From: Nocardia sp. CDC159
GTDB lineage: Bacteria; Actinomycetota; Actinomycetes; Mycobacteriales; Mycobacteriaceae
DNA length: 64,000 bases
Direction of reading: 5' to 3'
Assembly (NCBI RefSeq): GCF_023740735.1
Contig: NZ_JAMRXH010000014.1
Location: 148,785 to 212,784 of the forward strand
The notes under the pieces were generated by a model, which did no database searches, was not told where the DNA came from, and worked only from the letters and a program-made list of their open reading frames with translations. Position 1 is the stretch's first letter. Every line of letters starts with the position of its first letter. This document shows, piece by piece, positions 63,515-64,000 of this stretch. The position numbers and the translations under genes were made by a program.

Positions 63515-63877
63515 ATGCATGGCATGCAGGGTGGTCAGGATGGCGGTGGGGTTGACTACTTGCTGACCGCGACGGTGGCGCGGGAGGGGGAGGTGGTGAC
63601 GGTGACCGTCGTGGGGGAGGTCGATCTGGCCTCGGCTCCGCGGTTGCGGACGGCGCTGGACGAGGCGCTGGCCGATTCGGCGGACGTGATGGTCCTCGAT
63701 CTGTCGGGGGTCGGCTTCTTCGGCTCGATCGGGCTGGCCGTGCTGATCGACACCGTGCACGCCGCCGCGCCGCGGCCGGTGCGGGTCATCCCCTCGGGCC
63801 AGGTGCGCCGCGCACTCGAGCAGACCGGGCTCGATCACATGCTCACCCTCTGCCCGGATCCGAAGACCGCCCACTAG
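63515..63877 (+). CDS. STAS-domain anti-sigma factor antagonist
   Basis: A 120-residue single STAS domain (VVTVTVVGEVDLASAPRLRTALDEALADSADVMVLDLSGVGFFGSIGLAVLIDTVHAA). The Ser in DLSGVGFFGSIGL is where an anti-sigma kinase would phosphorylate it. It would switch partners with an RsbW-like anti-sigma factor to release a SigF-type sigma factor; no such kinase is in the window. ATG 63515 follows GGTGAAGG. Its TAG stop directly touches the end of an insertion element. Confidence 0.88.
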   Translation: MHGMQGGQDGGGVDYLLTATVAREGEVVTVTVVGEVDLASAPRLRTALDEALADSADVMVLDLSGVGFFGSIGLAVLIDTVHAAAPRPVRVIPSGQVRRALEQTGLDHMLTLCPDPKTAH

Positions 63878-64000
63878 GCCGTGTCTCGAAGTAGGTGTTG
63901 TGTCAGAGCCATTGGTCGATGGCGGCGACCTGGATGACGGCCAAGTAGCGGGTGGCGAGTTTCTCGTAGCGGGTGGCGACAGCACGGTGTTGTTTGAGGC
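63878..64000. mobile_element. End of an IS5-like insertion sequence (runs out of window)
   Basis: The element appears to begin at GGCCGTGTCTCGAAGTAGG, right after the STAS stop codon, with the transposase C-terminus 26 bp inside. The opposite end and target duplication lie beyond the window. Confidence 0.65.
63903..64000 (-). CDS. IS5-family transposase, C-terminal fragment (cut by window end)
   Basis: The minus strand reads LKQHRAVATRYEKLATRY, then LAVIQVAAIDQWL and a TGA stop at 63903. This is the conserved C-terminus of actinobacterial IS5-family DDE transposases (R-x-D/E-K-L-A-x-R-Y, then I-x-x-W-L). The rest lies past base 64000. Confidence 0.75.
   Translation of the reverse strand, partial: LKQHRAVATRYEKLATRYLAVIQVAAIDQWL

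Noticed and set aside
63223..63525. 100-codon minus-strand ORF before the STAS gene
   Set aside because: Pro/Ser/Arg-rich, no ribosome-binding site, no recognisable motif, and it overlaps a similar plus-strand ORF.

Overview
The window is a GC-rich actinobacterial chromosome segment, most likely Nocardia or a close relative in the Mycobacteriales. The reasons are a resuscitation-promoting factor (RpfB), a PimC-like mannosyltransferase, protein O-mannosyltransferase, a DesA3-type desaturase, a complete ergothioneine cluster, and a backbone (mfd, tetR, glmU, prs, pth, rplY, ispE, ksgA, rpfB, tatD, metG, rsmI, pmt, arcA) matching the M. tuberculosis Rv1001-Rv1020 neighbourhood as I remember it. 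No search was run; family names come from recognising motifs in the translations.

Layout. 1-6.8 kb: 5' part of mfd, two TetR regulators (one resembling gamma-butyrolactone receptors), tRNA-Gln, glmU-prs. 6.9-14.1 kb: two small proteins, then egtA-egtB-egtC-egtD on the minus strand with a divergent class V aminotransferase-fold gene as the egtE candidate. 14.1-20.6 kb: pth, rplY, a PlsC-like acyltransferase behind a double palindromic operator, a DAACS transporter preceded by a small leader peptide ending Leu-Cys-Arg, a TetR gene, prfC and an NTF2-like protein. 20.7-24 kb: a DUF445 membrane protein flanked by two Abi-alpha-like paralogues. 24-31.5 kb: ABC-F ATPase, LLM flavoprotein, ispE, and a tightly coupled copper operon with CsoR-like operators, a strong terminator and a 45-bp tandem repeat. 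31.5-46.6 kb: ksgA, two secreted lipases, an SDR, rpfB, tatD, metG, rsmI, pmt, gntR-arcA, soxR, an SDR and the PimC-like gene.

46.6-52.4 kb is the most intriguing part. It is a four-gene minus-strand operon: a protein of unknown fold with an acyltransferase-like look, a ThiF/E1-nitroreductase fusion (Rv1355c/MoeY family), a GAF-GGDEF-EAL cyclic-di-GMP enzyme and a GAF/PAS-like protein. 52.7-58.3 kb: tandem GyrI-like proteins, a family-5 uracil-DNA glycosylase, an amidohydrolase, tRNA-Ala and an acyl-CoA synthetase. 58.4-62.6 kb: a DesA3 desaturase operon with three DUF5994-like paralogues and a TetR regulator whose own promoter carries the same operator word as the operon. The window closes with a small orphan, a STAS protein and the end of an IS5-like element that begins at the STAS stop codon.

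The strongest hypotheses are cysteine-responsive attenuation of a probable cystine importer, a TetR regulon for the desA3/DUF5994 locus, and a redox/adenylation module tied to cyclic-di-GMP.
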